Positions 23,696 to 33,280 are shown, counted from the stretch's first letter. The stretch: 64,000 nt of DNA from Myxococcus xanthus (GCF_900106535.1 NZ_FNOH01000001.1:558001-622000); one strand, 5' to 3'. Notes: generated by a model from the sequence alone, not told the origin. Translations and numbers: made by a program.

Positions 23696-24433
23696 ATGAT
23701 TGAAGCCAGGAACCTGCACAAGCGCTTTGGCAAGAAGGTGACGGCGGTGGAGGACGTATCCTTCACGGCGGAGGACGGCGTCATCACCGGCCTGCTGGGC
23801 CCCAACGGCGCTGGCAAGACGACGACGATGCGCATGCTCTACACGCTGGTGCGGCCGGACCGCGGCACCGCGCTGGTGGACGGCGTGGACGTGGTGCAGC
23901 GGCCGCAGGAGGCCCGGCGGGCGCTGGGCGTGCTGCCGGACGCGCGTGGCCTCTATCCGCGCCTCACCGCCCGCGAGCACGCGCGCTACTACGGCGAGCT
24001 GCACGGCCTGTCCGGCGCCGCGCTGGACAAGCGCGTGGATGAACTGCTGGACCTGTTGGACATGCGGGACATCGCGGACCGCCGCACGGAAGGCTTCAGC
24101 CAGGGCCAGCGCGTGAAGGTGGCCCTGGCGCGGGCGCTTGTGCACGGGCCTCGCAACGTGCTCTTGGACGAGCCCACCAACGGGCTGGACGTCATGAGCA
24201 CGCGCTCGGTGCGCACGCTGCTGCGGCGGCTGAAGGACGAAGGCCGGTGCGTGGTGTTCTCCAGCCACGTGATGCAGGAAGTGGCCGCGTTGTGTGACCG
24301 CATCGTGGTGGTGGCGCACGGGCGGGTGGTGGCGGACGGGACACCGGATGCGCTGCGCGCGAGCACCGGCAAGGACAGCCTGGAGGAGGCCTTCGTGGCC
24401 ACCATCGGCACGGACCAGGGGTTGATGCAATGA
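23696..24433 (+). CDS. ABC transporter ATP-binding protein (NatA/CcmA type)
   Basis: A 245-residue ATPase subunit. It has Walker A GPNGAGKTTT, a Q-loop region VLPDARGLYPRLT, a signature SQGQRVKVALARAL in place of the usual SGG-Q, Walker B NVLLDEPTNGLD and the switch His in VVFSSHVM. It energises export by the permease encoded next; the two genes overlap by four bases (ATGA), so subunits are made together. Homologues include sodium exporters (NatAB) and drug exporters, and the substrate here is not determined. Confidence 0.92.
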   Translation: MIEARNLHKRFGKKVTAVEDVSFTAEDGVITGLLGPNGAGKTTTMRMLYTLVRPDRGTALVDGVDVVQRPQEARRALGVLPDARGLYPRLTAREHARYYGELHGLSGAALDKRVDELLDLLDMRDIADRRTEGFSQGQRVKVALARALVHGPRNVLLDEPTNGLDVMSTRSVRTLLRRLKDEGRCVVFSSHVMQEVAALCDRIVVVAHGRVVADGTPDALRASTGKDSLEEAFVATIGTDQGLMQ

Positions 24434-25602
24434 GCGGGCTGTCCTTCTCCGTCTTCCGCAAGGAGCTGAAGGACCACCTGCGCGACCGGCGCTCGGTGCT
24501 CACCTCGTTGATGTGGCCGCTGATTGGCCCCGTCGTGTTCATGGTGATGTTCAACCTGCTGGCCTCCTGGTACCGGCAGGACCGGCCGCTGGCGTTGCCG
24601 GTGGTGGGGCGGGAGCATGCCCCCAGCCTGATGGCCTTCCTGGAGCGCTACGGAGCGCAGTTGGAAGCGGCGCCGGAGGACTACGAGTCGCGCATCCGGG
24701 CGGGCTCGCTGGACGCGGTGCTGGTGGTGCCGGACGACTACGCCGAATCGTACTCCGCCGGGCGCACCGCCGAGGTGCAGCTCGTGGTGGACAGCTCGCG
24801 CCAGTCCGCGCGCCAGTCGGTGCTGCGCGCGCGGCGGCTGTTGGAAGCGTACGCCCACATGTTGGGCAACCAGCGCCTCTACGCGCGCGGCGTCTCGCCG
24901 GACCTGGCCATTCCCGTGCGGGTGCAGGAGGCGGACCTGTCCACGCCGGAGCGCACCGCGGCGGGGCTGCTCAACATGGTGCCGCTCTTCCTGGTCATCG
25001 CCGCCTTCGCGGGCGGCATGCAGGTGGCCAGCGACGCCATGGCGGGTGAGCGCGAGCGCGGCTCGCTGGAGCCCCTGCTGCTCAACCCGGCGCCGCGGAG
25101 AGCGGTGGTGACGGGCAAGTGGCTGGCCACCGTGGTCATGGCCGTCGCGGCGGTGCTCATTACGTTGGTGGGCTACATGCTGGTGGTGCGGCGCGTGCCC
25201 TTGGAGGACCTGGGGGTGAAGGCCCGTTTCGACGCGCCCGCCGCCCTGGGCATGGCCGCCGCCGTGCTGCCGCTGGCTCTGGCCGCCTCCGCCGTGCAGG
25301 TGTGGGTGTCCACCTATGCACGCTCCTTCAAGGAAGCGCAGACGTACCTGTCCCTCCTGATGGTGGTGCCCATGCTGCCGGGCATGGTGCTGGCCCTGTC
25401 GCCGCTCCAGCCGAAGATGTGGATGTTCGCGGTGCCGGTGCTGGGCCAGGAGGTGCTCGCGGGCGAGGTCATGCGTGGTGAGCCGCTGGGCGCGCTGCCG
25501 TTCCTCATCGCGGGCGCGTCCAGCATCCTGCTCACGGTGTTGTCGCTGGCGGTCACCGCGCGTTTGTTGTCCCAGGAGCGCATCGTCTTCGGCCGGGGCT
25601 GA
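24430..25602 (+). CDS. ABC-2 type transporter permease (NatB-like)
   Basis: A 390-residue membrane subunit. One N-terminal hydrophobic segment (LTSLMWPLIGPVVFMVMFNLL) is followed by a large extracytoplasmic domain of about 130 residues. Five to six C-terminal segments then carry the ABC-2 motif MAGERERGSLEPLLLNPAPR. This domain plan is that of NatB-type permeases. It is coupled by ATGA overlap to the ATPase gene. Exported substrate is unknown; sodium, drug and lipid-linked exporters share this plan. Confidence 0.9.
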   Translation: MSGLSFSVFRKELKDHLRDRRSVLTSLMWPLIGPVVFMVMFNLLASWYRQDRPLALPVVGREHAPSLMAFLERYGAQLEAAPEDYESRIRAGSLDAVLVVPDDYAESYSAGRTAEVQLVVDSSRQSARQSVLRARRLLEAYAHMLGNQRLYARGVSPDLAIPVRVQEADLSTPERTAAGLLNMVPLFLVIAAFAGGMQVASDAMAGERERGSLEPLLLNPAPRRAVVTGKWLATVVMAVAAVLITLVGYMLVVRRVPLEDLGVKARFDAPAALGMAAAVLPLALAASAVQVWVSTYARSFKEAQTYLSLLMVVPMLPGMVLALSPLQPKMWMFAVPVLGQEVLAGEVMRGEPLGALPFLIAGASSILLTVLSLAVTARLLSQERIVFGRG

Positions 25603-25730
25603 CGAGGGTCCCCATCGCGCCGCTGTTGCGTTACGCTCCGCACAACCTCTCAGGTGCCACTGTCGGCGGGTGGCGCTTGGGCGGCGGCCTGACATGACAG
25701 CCACGCGCCTTTGCCTTCCAATGGGGCCAG

Positions 25731-26798
25731 ATGAAGCCAGAGCAAGACGCCTTGTTCCCTCCCGCGCCAGTCTCCGTGGCCACCTCCGGGGGGGAGCCCC
25801 GATTCGGTACCTACCAGGGTGAGTTGCCCGAAGTGGACCTGCCGCGCCTGCAAGGGCAGTGGGCCCCGGGCCGCACCACGCGTCTGCTGAAGCGCAAGCG
25901 TTGGCACTACACCTTCGCGGCCACGCCCGAGGTCGCCGCGCTCTTCGCGGTGGTGGACCTGGGCTACACGTCGAGCGCCTTCGCGGTGGCCCTGGACTTG
26001 CGCGAGCGCAAGCCGCTGTGTGACGTGAGCTTCCTGGGCACGCCCGGCCCCATGGTGGTGCTGGGCGACAAGCCCGGTCAGGGCCTCAAGGCCTCCTTCC
26101 GCACGCTGGGCGGACGGCTGTCGGTGCAGCGCGGCGAGGACGACGAGCGCTACCGGGTGGTGGTGGACGTCAGCCGGCTGCGCACCGGAAGCCTTCAGTC
26201 CTTCCAGTGGGAGGGCGACATGATGGTGGCCGGCGGCCCGCCCGCGCTCACCGTGGTGGCGCCGGTGGAGGGTGACGGGCTGGTCAACGTCACCATGAAG
26301 AGCAATGGCCTGCTCACCTTCGGCAGCCTGGAGGCGGGCGGGAAGCGCTTCCGGTTGGACGGAGGCGTGGGCGGCATGGACTACACGCAGGGCTACCTGG
26401 CGCGGCACACCGCGTGGCGCTGGGCCTTCGCGTCGGGGCGGCTGGCGGACGGCACGCCGGTGGGCATCAACCTCGTGGAGGGCTTCAACGAGGGCAACGC
26501 GGACGCCAACGAGAACGCGCTGTGGCTGGGGGACAAGCTGTACCCGCTGGCGCGCGCCCGCTTCGAATACGACGCGAAGGACCTGATGGCGCCGTGGCGG
26601 CTGGCGACGGTGGATGGCGCGGTGGACCTGCGCTTCCAGCCCCTTCATGTGCACCGCGAGGACCGGAACCTGCGCCTCGTCGTGAGCCACTTCGCGCAGC
26701 CGGTGGGCTTCTTCAACGGCACGGTGCGCGTGGGAAGCCGCACGCTGGAGTTGTCCAACGTCCCCGGCGTCACCGAGGACCAGGACATGCTCTGGTGA
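25731..26798 (+). CDS. DUF2804-family protein
   Basis: A 355-residue protein of a widespread uncharacterised family. Recognisable blocks are KRKRWHYTFAATPEVAALFAVVDLGY near the N-terminus, GGVGGMDYTQGYLARHTAWRWAFASG in the middle, and VGINLVEGFNE followed by NENALWLGDKLYPL. Length agrees with the family. No signal peptide or membrane segment is seen, so it is probably cytoplasmic. The predicted fold is beta-rich, lipocalin-like. It is separated from the ABC genes by 128 bp and ends in a symmetrical hairpin shared with the convergent gene. Confidence 0.85.
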   Translation: MKPEQDALFPPAPVSVATSGGEPRFGTYQGELPEVDLPRLQGQWAPGRTTRLLKRKRWHYTFAATPEVAALFAVVDLGYTSSAFAVALDLRERKPLCDVSFLGTPGPMVVLGDKPGQGLKASFRTLGGRLSVQRGEDDERYRVVVDVSRLRTGSLQSFQWEGDMMVAGGPPALTVVAPVEGDGLVNVTMKSNGLLTFGSLEAGGKRFRLDGGVGGMDYTQGYLARHTAWRWAFASGRLADGTPVGINLVEGFNEGNADANENALWLGDKLYPLARARFEYDAKDLMAPWRLATVDGAVDLRFQPLHVHREDRNLRLVVSHFAQPVGFFNGTVRVGSRTLELSNVPGVTEDQDMLW

Positions 26799-26809
26799 GG
26801 TGAGCGACC

Positions 26810-26834
26810 GCACTGGCGCGGGCTTCGCCAGTGC
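26810..26834. terminator. Bidirectional hairpin between convergent genes
   Basis: GCACTGGCG (26810-26818) pairs perfectly with CGCCAGTGC (26826-26834) around a 7-base loop. It lies between the stops of the DUF2804 gene and the leftward lipoprotein gene and probably ends both transcripts. Confidence 0.6.
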
Positions 26835-26837
26835 CAC

Positions 26838-28118
26838 TCAGGGCGGCGGGCTGCCGTGGATGAGCTCGGACGTGAGCTGTCCCTCGGGAAGGGCGCGCTT
26901 CGTCCACTCCAGTGTGCCGCTTTCGGCGGCCCGCGCCTCCTCGGTGGCGTCGCCCGTGGTGAGCGTCAGGGCTCGTGGCCCAGCCGAGGGCACCCGGCGC
27001 AGCACCAGTTCCGTGGGCGCGGAGGGCACGTCGGCGGGCCGGTAGACGTCGAGCACGGCTTCCGCCGGGCCACCCGGGCGCAGCACGTCGCGCACGGTGT
27101 CATGGACCGTGTCTTCCGTGGCCAGCCCTCGTTTCGACGTGAAGGTGCCCTTGAGTGCGCGCGAGCCCTGTCTCCCCTCGTAGCGGTACGCCGTCTCGGG
27201 AGCGGCGCGCGTGGGCGGTTGGGGCTCCCGTTCGCGGCGGAGCGTCACCTGGAGCGTGAGCCGCCCGTCTTCCGCATGCGCATGGCGCTGCTCCTTCAGC
27301 CGGCCCTCCTCATCCGTGACCGTGGTGATGGTGCGGTCCTCCGCGTGCGGGCCATTCGTGGCCCCTGGCAGCAGCAGGCTGGTGGAGACTTCCGTGCGCC
27401 GCGAGCCTCCCTCCAGCCTTTGCTCGGTGCGCCAGTCGAATCCCGCGAGCCGTCCATCCAGTTTCAACACGCGAAGCGCCTTCGTTCGCGCGGGCGTCCG
27501 GGCGGGGCCGGGAACCTTGAGTGTGGCGGCCAGTCCGGTGGTGACGCGGTGGAAGGTGCGCGCGTAGCCGGGCTCGTCATGGGCGCACAGCAGGGGGAGC
27601 TCCGGGCTCGCGCTCACCATCAGCTTGAGCCGTCCCGCGCTCACGCTGTCCCCGGAGGCGACCACCTCGTAGTCCACGTCCACGAACATCACCGGTGCGT
27701 CCGCGACGACGGTGACCTCCGTGGGAGCCATGCTCCGGACCGTGACGCCCTTGTGGCCTTGCGCGGCTTTCGCCACCGCGAGCACCGCGCCCGCCGCGTC
27801 AATGGGGCGCTCGTACACGAAGCAGCTCAACGCGGCCTCGGTGCCCAGGGGAATCTCCAGGCGTGTGGAGCCCTCGTGCCGTGTCAGGCGGGGCGCGGAG
27901 GTGGCTTCCACCTCGGCGGTGAAGATGCCTTCCGCGGAGCTCACGCGCTGCCTGGGCAGCGGCGCCAGCTCCCGGGCGAAGGGGCCTGTCGGCGTGGGCG
28001 GCGGCGGAACCTTCGCGGCAGGGGGCGGCACGGGCACGGGCTGCTCGGGCCGGACCGTCGTCACGGACGGTCCGGCGCAGGCGGAGGTGAGGCACAGCAG
28101 CAGAGCGAAGCGCCACAT
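26838..28118 (-). CDS. Lipoprotein of unknown function
   Basis: A 426-residue lipoprotein with signal peptide MWRFALLLCLTSAC and a Pro-rich linker. A first domain contains a Cys-bearing strand (AALSCFVYERP) and VMFVDVDYEVVASGDSV. The second half is beta-rich with a repeated T-E-V-S-T and R-E-R-E-P-Q pattern. I recognise no family. It uses the ATG at 28118; an in-frame GTG at 28130 adds four residues. Ten bp separate its start region from the stop of the aldolase-like gene upstream, so it may be the third gene of the aminopeptidase-aldolase operon. Confidence 0.65.
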   Translation of the reverse strand: MWRFALLLCLTSACAGPSVTTVRPEQPVPVPPPAAKVPPPPTPTGPFARELAPLPRQRVSSAEGIFTAEVEATSAPRLTRHEGSTRLEIPLGTEAALSCFVYERPIDAAGAVLAVAKAAQGHKGVTVRSMAPTEVTVVADAPVMFVDVDYEVVASGDSVSAGRLKLMVSASPELPLLCAHDEPGYARTFHRVTTGLAATLKVPGPARTPARTKALRVLKLDGRLAGFDWRTEQRLEGGSRRTEVSTSLLLPGATNGPHAEDRTITTVTDEEGRLKEQRHAHAEDGRLTLQVTLRREREPQPPTRAAPETAYRYEGRQGSRALKGTFTSKRGLATEDTVHDTVRDVLRPGGPAEAVLDVYRPADVPSAPTELVLRRVPSAGPRALTLTTGDATEEARAAESGTLEWTKRALPEGQLTSELIHGSPPP

Positions 28119-28139
28119 GGAGGAGTCCACGGTCGCGGC

Positions 28140-29504
28140 CTAGCCGGAAGTGGCCCGGGCGCGGCGTGACGCGACGATGTCGCGGAAGGAGCGGCTGCGC
28201 AGCTCCTCCAGCGTGAGGCCCGCGGCCAGCACCTCGTCCTGGGTGAGCGCGCCGCAGCTCAGGCCCCGCAGGAAGAAGTTGAGCAGGCCCTGCCCGGTGG
28301 CCGCGTCGTCGAAGACGTCTCCCACCAGCGTGGCCTGCGCGGCCTTCTCCATGAAGGCATTGAGCCTGCGCGAGGCCGCGTCCAGGCCCTCCAGAAAGAA
28401 CGCATACACCGCCGCGTAGCGCACGGGGAGCTGGCCCGGGTGCAAGTCCCATCCCTGGTACCAGCCCCGCTCCAACGAGTGCCGGATGTGCCGGTACGAC
28501 ACCTGCCAGACCCGGTGAACCGCCTCCATGTTCTCCCGGCGCTCGGTGGGCAGCAGCGGCTCGTCCTGCTTCACCCGGTGCGGTGGCACCGGCATGACGT
28601 TGGTGGCGCCATCCGCCAGCCGGATGCCCGTGCCCGCCAGCGACACCTGCACCAAATCCCGAAGGAAGTCGCAGGCCGGGTGCCGCATCGTTTGCGCATG
28701 CGCGCTGACGCCCAGCGCGGCGGTGTAGTCGTACACGCCCAGGTGGACGCTGGTGCAGCGGCCCGCGCTCGCGGCCACCAGCGTGGGCAGGTGCAGCCGG
28801 CCCTGCGGGTCGAAGAGCGCCTGGGGTGTCTCCACCATCAGCTCGATGCCCACCGTGCCCACCGGCAGCCCGTGCCGCGTCTCCAGCACCTCCAGGACGC
28901 GAGCGAGCGCCGCCACCTGCTCCGGCAGCGTCACCTTGGGCAGCGTGACGACGAAGCCGGGCGGCAGCTTCCCACCCGAGCGCTCCAGCAGCGTGGTGAG
29001 GAACAAATCCAACGTGCGCGTGGCGCGGTCGAACAGCTCCTCGGTGAAGGACTTCACCCGGATGCCGATGAAGGGCGGCAGCAGTTCCTGGGCCAGCCCG
29101 CGCGCCATCTCCTCCGCGGCGGACACGGCGTGCCCGTCCTCCTCCGCGTCGGAGCGGTGCCCGTAGCCATCCTCGAAGTCGATGCGCAGGTCCTCCACCG
29201 GCTCGCGCTCCAGCTTGGCCACCACGCGCGCGTAGACGCGCTGGGCGAAGCGGCCGCGCTGGGGCAGTCCCAGCCCGTGGGCCAGCACGGGCGCATCCGG
29301 TGCGTACGTCTTGAGCGTGTTCAGCGCGATGCCGCCCAGCTTCCGGGCCGTCTCCGCCCGGAAGAGGTGCGCGCCGCCGTACACCACGTGCACCGGCTGC
29401 CGTTGGGTCGAGTCCCCCGGGTAGGCGCGCTCGAACCCCGCGTTGGCTTGCCGCAGGGCCTCCCGCACACCCGAGAGGCTCGCTTCTGTCAGCGTCGTCT
29501 TCAC
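28140..29504 (-). CDS. HpcH/HpaI aldolase / citrate-lyase-fold protein
   Basis: A 454-residue TIM-barrel protein of the HpcH/HpaI-citrate lyase beta superfamily, probably the long branch sometimes listed as DUF6986. Markers are DLRIDFEDGYGHRSD (acidic metal site), FIGIRVKSF (substrate Arg), GIELMVETPQALFD (metal Glu) and SVHLGVYDYTAALG. It should cleave or form C-C bonds of a 2-oxo or malyl-type substrate with a divalent metal; the substrate is unknown. I chose the GTG at 29504, which overlaps the aminopeptidase stop as GTGA; a GTG at 29522 is the alternative. Coupling implies coordinated production with the peptidase. Confidence 0.78.
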   Translation of the reverse strand: MKTTLTEASLSGVREALRQANAGFERAYPGDSTQRQPVHVVYGGAHLFRAETARKLGGIALNTLKTYAPDAPVLAHGLGLPQRGRFAQRVYARVVAKLEREPVEDLRIDFEDGYGHRSDAEEDGHAVSAAEEMARGLAQELLPPFIGIRVKSFTEELFDRATRTLDLFLTTLLERSGGKLPPGFVVTLPKVTLPEQVAALARVLEVLETRHGLPVGTVGIELMVETPQALFDPQGRLHLPTLVAASAGRCTSVHLGVYDYTAALGVSAHAQTMRHPACDFLRDLVQVSLAGTGIRLADGATNVMPVPPHRVKQDEPLLPTERRENMEAVHRVWQVSYRHIRHSLERGWYQGWDLHPGQLPVRYAAVYAFFLEGLDAASRRLNAFMEKAAQATLVGDVFDDAATGQGLLNFFLRGLSCGALTQDEVLAAGLTLEELRSRSFRDIVASRRARATSG

Positions 29505-32053
29505 GGCTGGCGCTTCAGCCACGCGGAGACCTCGGGCATGCAGCGCTCACGCAGCGCCACATCCTGGGACAGCCGCTCCAGTGTCTGCGCCGTGGCCTGC
29601 TGCGCCTCGGGGATGGGCTGGGCCTTGAGCAGGGCCTGCATCTGCTCCAGGTGCTCGCGCGTGCGCAGCATGCCCATGGCCTCGACGATGCGGCGCAGCA
29701 GCATGGGGGCGCCGCCGGTGCGGGCCACCACGTCCTTCCATTGCGTGCGCATCTGCGCCCACCACGCGTCGCGGCCGACGCGGTTGCCCAGCAGCCCCGC
29801 CACGAAGCTGGCCACGTCCTGCGTCTTCACCGTGTCCGTGTAGAGCAGCCCGCGCGCGCGCGCGGTGAGTTCGGGGGCCTCGAAGGCGGTGAGCGCCATG
29901 AGGTAGCGGCGCTGCGTGGCAGGGTCGGGCTCGGACGGAATCTTCTGGAGGAAGGTGTCGAAGAGCGCCGCGTCGCCCGCGCGCGCCACCATGCCCACCG
30001 CGGCGTCCAGCAGGTTGGGCTCCAGCGCGTCTCGCTGTCCCTGGAGCATGCGCTCCACGCGGGGCCGGGCCTCGGCGAGCGCGTCCTGGCTGCGCGCCAG
30101 GCCACCCACCGCGCGCACCAGCGACGCGCGCCGCAGCTTCACCCGGTCCGCCTCGTTCGGCGCGGACTGCCAGCCCAGCTTCTTCAGCCCTGGCCCCAGC
30201 AGCTTCTCCACCCACGCGCGGAAGCGGACCTGGTCCTCGCCGTCCGCCAGCCGGCCTTCGATGTAGGCCAGCCGGCCCACCAGCTCGTCCAGGACGGAGT
30301 CGTCCTCCTCGTCACCGAAGCGGCCCGCAAGGTCCAGCAGGTCCGCCACCGACGCCTGGCCCGCGCGCACCAGCGCCCACTGGTCCGCCAGCAGGGCGGT
30401 GCGCTCGGAGGGGGCCAGCGACTTCAGGTTCGTCGCCAGCTTCTCCAGGCCCGGCTTGTCGTAGGCGACCCGGTAGAAGCCGGTGGAGCCCGCGTTGGCC
30501 GTCAGCCACTTCACCGCGCCTTCGCCCTCCAGCTTCACCGTGGCCTGGGCGTCCCGCAGCAGCACGCGCTGCTCGCGCACGCCGGTGCTGTCCTCGTAGC
30601 GCAGCACCACCGGCACCGGCCACACCTCAGCGCTCTGCACACCGGGCTCGCTGTAGTAGCGCCGCTGCGACAGCGACAGCCCGCGCCCGTCCAGCGTCGC
30701 CGTCACCAACGGGAAGCCGCTCTGGCCCACCCACGCGGTGGCCAGCTCCTCCACCGGCTGCTTCGCGGCGTCGCCCAGCGCGTTCCACAAGTCTTCCTTC
30801 ACTGCGTTGGCGCGCGCGTGCTTGCGCATGTACTGGCGGATGCCCTCGCGGAAGGGGCCTTCCCCGAGGAAGCCCTCAATCATCCGCAGCACCGCGCCGC
30901 CCTTCTCGTACGTAATCGCGTCGAAGCTCTCACCGGCCTCGCCCGCGTTGCGCACCTCGCCGTGGATGGGGTGCGTGGACTTGAGCGCGTCCAGATGCAG
31001 CGCGCTGGCGCGGTGCGCGTCGAAGTCCAGCCACATGCGCCACTCGGGGCGCCACTGGTCCACAATCTTGAAGGCCATCCACGTGGCGAACGCCTCGTTG
31101 AGCCACAGGTCGTCCCACCACACCATGGTGACCCAGTTGCCGAACCACTGGTGCGCCAGTTCGTGCGTCACCACCTCCGCCACGCGCTTCTTCACCGACA
31201 GCGGCGCGGTGGCCGGGTCCAGCAGCAGCGCCACCTCGCGGTAGGTAATCAGGCCGGCGTTCTCCATGGCGCCGGCCTCGAAGTCGGGGATGCCCACCTG
31301 GTCCAGCTTGGTGAAGGCATACGGCAGCCCGAAGTAGTCCTGGAGCCTGGGCAGCACCGCCAGCGCCACGTCCTGGCCGAAGCGCGTCAGGTGCGCCTTC
31401 TCCGGCAGCGCCCAGGTCCGCACCGGCACGCCCTGCACGTCCTGCGCGTCCGTGCCCACCAGCGGGCCCACCACCAGGGCGATGAGGTAGCTGCTGAGCA
31501 CCTCCGTCTCCTGGAACGTCACCGCGCGCAGGTTGCCCTCCTGCGTGTCCTTCACCACCGGGCCGTTGCCCAGCACGGTGAGCCCCGTCGGGACGCGGAC
31601 GGTGAGGGCCCAGCGCGCCTTGAAGGCGGGCTCGTCGAAGCAGGGGAAGAGTCGGCGCGCGTCGGCGGCCTCGAACTGGGTGGCCGCCACCTTGCCCGCC
31701 TGGTACAGGCCGCGCAGCCCTTCCGTGAAGCGCCCCGTCCACGCGACGTCCAGCGACGCGGCGCCCGTGGGCAGCGCTTCATCGAAGCGGAGCACCACCG
31801 TCTCGCTCGCCTGCGCGGGCTGGATGGAGGCCGGCTTGCGCTGCTGGCCACCGGCGCGGAACGTCACGTCGCTCAGCGCCAGGGCGATGCCGTGCAGGAT
31901 GATTTCGTTCGACGGCGCCGCCACGTCCAGGTCGATGGTCTGCTGGCCGGAGAAGGACTTCGCGTCCAGGTCCAGGGTCAGCGTGGCCGCGTAGCGGCGG
32001 GGACGGATGGAGGTCGGCAGGCGGAAGTTCTTGTCTTCGGTCGGATGCGCCAT
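29501..32053 (-). CDS. M1-family aminopeptidase
   Basis: An 850-residue zinc metallopeptidase that removes N-terminal amino acids from peptides. It shows the substrate N-terminus-recognising GAMEN at 261-265 and the zinc site HELAH at 297-301, with the third ligand E320 in LWLNEAFA. Downstream lies the ERAP1-C-like helical domain, rich in Leu/Ala repeats, from about 510 to the end. No signal peptide is seen, so it should be cytoplasmic or released by lysis. Domain order and length match the PepN/ERAP/APN group; it is closer to the eukaryote-like type (GAMENAGLITYRE) than to E. coli PepN. It is the first gene of an operon with the aldolase-like gene. Confidence 0.95.
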   Translation of the reverse strand: MAHPTEDKNFRLPTSIRPRRYAATLTLDLDAKSFSGQQTIDLDVAAPSNEIILHGIALALSDVTFRAGGQQRKPASIQPAQASETVVLRFDEALPTGAASLDVAWTGRFTEGLRGLYQAGKVAATQFEAADARRLFPCFDEPAFKARWALTVRVPTGLTVLGNGPVVKDTQEGNLRAVTFQETEVLSSYLIALVVGPLVGTDAQDVQGVPVRTWALPEKAHLTRFGQDVALAVLPRLQDYFGLPYAFTKLDQVGIPDFEAGAMENAGLITYREVALLLDPATAPLSVKKRVAEVVTHELAHQWFGNWVTMVWWDDLWLNEAFATWMAFKIVDQWRPEWRMWLDFDAHRASALHLDALKSTHPIHGEVRNAGEAGESFDAITYEKGGAVLRMIEGFLGEGPFREGIRQYMRKHARANAVKEDLWNALGDAAKQPVEELATAWVGQSGFPLVTATLDGRGLSLSQRRYYSEPGVQSAEVWPVPVVLRYEDSTGVREQRVLLRDAQATVKLEGEGAVKWLTANAGSTGFYRVAYDKPGLEKLATNLKSLAPSERTALLADQWALVRAGQASVADLLDLAGRFGDEEDDSVLDELVGRLAYIEGRLADGEDQVRFRAWVEKLLGPGLKKLGWQSAPNEADRVKLRRASLVRAVGGLARSQDALAEARPRVERMLQGQRDALEPNLLDAAVGMVARAGDAALFDTFLQKIPSEPDPATQRRYLMALTAFEAPELTARARGLLYTDTVKTQDVASFVAGLLGNRVGRDAWWAQMRTQWKDVVARTGGAPMLLRRIVEAMGMLRTREHLEQMQALLKAQPIPEAQQATAQTLERLSQDVALRERCMPEVSAWLKRQP

Positions 32054-32066
32054 AGGGATGCGGAAT

Positions 32067-32645
32067 CTAGCCTCCGCGCCGCCGCCTGCCTGGACTTATG
32101 TCAGGGGTGTCCGCAGTCACACCCTTCCTGGCCCCGGAACGCCGGGGCCGGGCCGGGCGGGGCACCAACTGGTGGAAGAGGCTGGATTCCCGCTGGAAGA
32201 AGCCTTCCGTGTGGAAGGACGCGGGCAGCTCCAGCAGAAGAAAGTCCAGGTGGTGACACAGCTCGTGCAACAGGGTGCGCAAGTAGGTGCGGAAGGCCAC
32301 CACTCGCGCGTGCTTCGCGGTCCGCATCCACAGTTGGATGCGAGGGCGACGGCCCCGCTCCAGGGTGTACATGCCGTGCAGCTCGCCGGTGGTGGAGGAG
32401 GGGCGGACCTCCAGTACCTCCACCCGCGGCGCGAACAGGTCCAGCCGCTCGCAAAGGGCGTCGCTCAGCCGGGCGGTGGCGTGCTCGGTTTCCGGTTGCC
32501 GGCCCGTGGCCAGGGCTTCGCGCAGCGCGGCCACCAGGGGCTCCAGTGTCCGCGGCTCGCGGAGCCGGAGCGCGCTCACCGAATCACTCATCCGGTAGAC
32601 GCGCTGCTGGGCGGGCGTGAGGTTGTCGTAGTAGGCGAAGGTCAC
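32067..32645 (-). CDS. Small HExxH putative metalloprotease
   Basis: A 192-residue protein with a zinc-binding signature TLLHELCHHLDF near residue 140, preceded by a beta-rich stretch (GMYTLERGRRPRIQLWM). The layout is that of a minimal gluzincin or SprT-like fold, but the third metal ligand is not obvious. The C-terminus is basic (PARPRRSGARKG). No signal peptide is visible. The start is uncertain: the GTG at 32645 keeps a plausible N-terminal helix, and the ATG at 32591 is the alternative; neither has a good ribosome site. It lies 47 bp after the lipoprotein gene at 32693. Confidence 0.65.
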   Translation of the reverse strand: MTFAYYDNLTPAQQRVYRMSDSVSALRLREPRTLEPLVAALREALATGRQPETEHATARLSDALCERLDLFAPRVEVLEVRPSSTTGELHGMYTLERGRRPRIQLWMRTAKHARVVAFRTYLRTLLHELCHHLDFLLLELPASFHTEGFFQRESSLFHQLVPRPARPRRSGARKGVTADTPDISPGRRRRGG

Positions 32646-32692
32646 GGGCGAGTCGGTCCAGCCGGAAGCTTCCCACCCGCGCCCTCCACTGG

Positions 32693-33280
32693 CTACAGGC
32701 CGCCGGCCTCCAGTGCGCCGCCCAGCCCGGGGAAGGGCTTGGTGAGCAGGGCCTGGAAGACGATGTCCTCCAGGCGAATCTGCGCCGGGAGCTGGGGCAG
32801 GGTGAGGCCGGAGCGGACCACCGTGTTGCTGACGATGACCCAGACGCGCCGCCGGCCGATGGCGTTCTTGAGCGCCGGCGCGTCGATGCGCAGGGGCGTG
32901 CGCGAGTCCGGCTGGAAGGTCCGCTCCGCGAGGATTTCCGCCGCCGTGTCGTAGTAGGCCGGCCGGTTGAAGTTCGTGTAGAGCCGCGGGTTGTCCGGCG
33001 TGGCGGTCCCCGTGAGTGACAGGCGCGCGGACGTGCGCAGGGTGAGCGTGGGGGAGGGGTTGACCACCACGAGGGTGGCGGAGACTTCGTTGACGATGAT
33101 GTCCAGGTCCTGCGTGTTGACGGACTCCTCCGGCAGGTCGAGCGCCACCTCCGCGTAGACGGGCTCCAGCAGCGAGGTGACGGGCACCACCTGGTCGAAG
33201 GGCTCGGTCTGGATGGCAATCTCCGCCGAGCACGCGGACAGCAGCAGCACGCAGGGAAGCAGTAAAGCGCGCATCATCAT
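32693..33280 (-). CDS. Lipoprotein of unknown function
   Basis: A 195-residue lipoprotein with lipobox LLLSAC. The mature part is beta-rich (SLLEPVYAEVALDLPEESVN, DIIVNEVSATLVVV, RLSLTGTATPDNPRLY) and ends with a segment mentioning two Leu-rich strands. No named family is recognised. Three consecutive ATG codons open the frame at 33280, overlapping the stop of the outer-membrane protein gene (ATGA), so the two are translationally coupled and probably work together in the envelope. Confidence 0.7.
   Translation of the reverse strand: MMMRALLLPCVLLLSACSAEIAIQTEPFDQVVPVTSLLEPVYAEVALDLPEESVNTQDLDIIVNEVSATLVVVNPSPTLTLRTSARLSLTGTATPDNPRLYTNFNRPAYYDTAAEILAERTFQPDSRTPLRIDAPALKNAIGRRRVWVIVSNTVVRSGLTLPQLPAQIRLEDIVFQALLTKPFPGLGGALEAGGL

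Noticed and set aside
28140..32053. Long rightward open frames of 467 and 989 residues opposite the aldolase and aminopeptidase genes
   Set aside because: Both are Arg/Gln/His/Val-rich shadows without domains; the leftward frames carry complete catalytic motifs.
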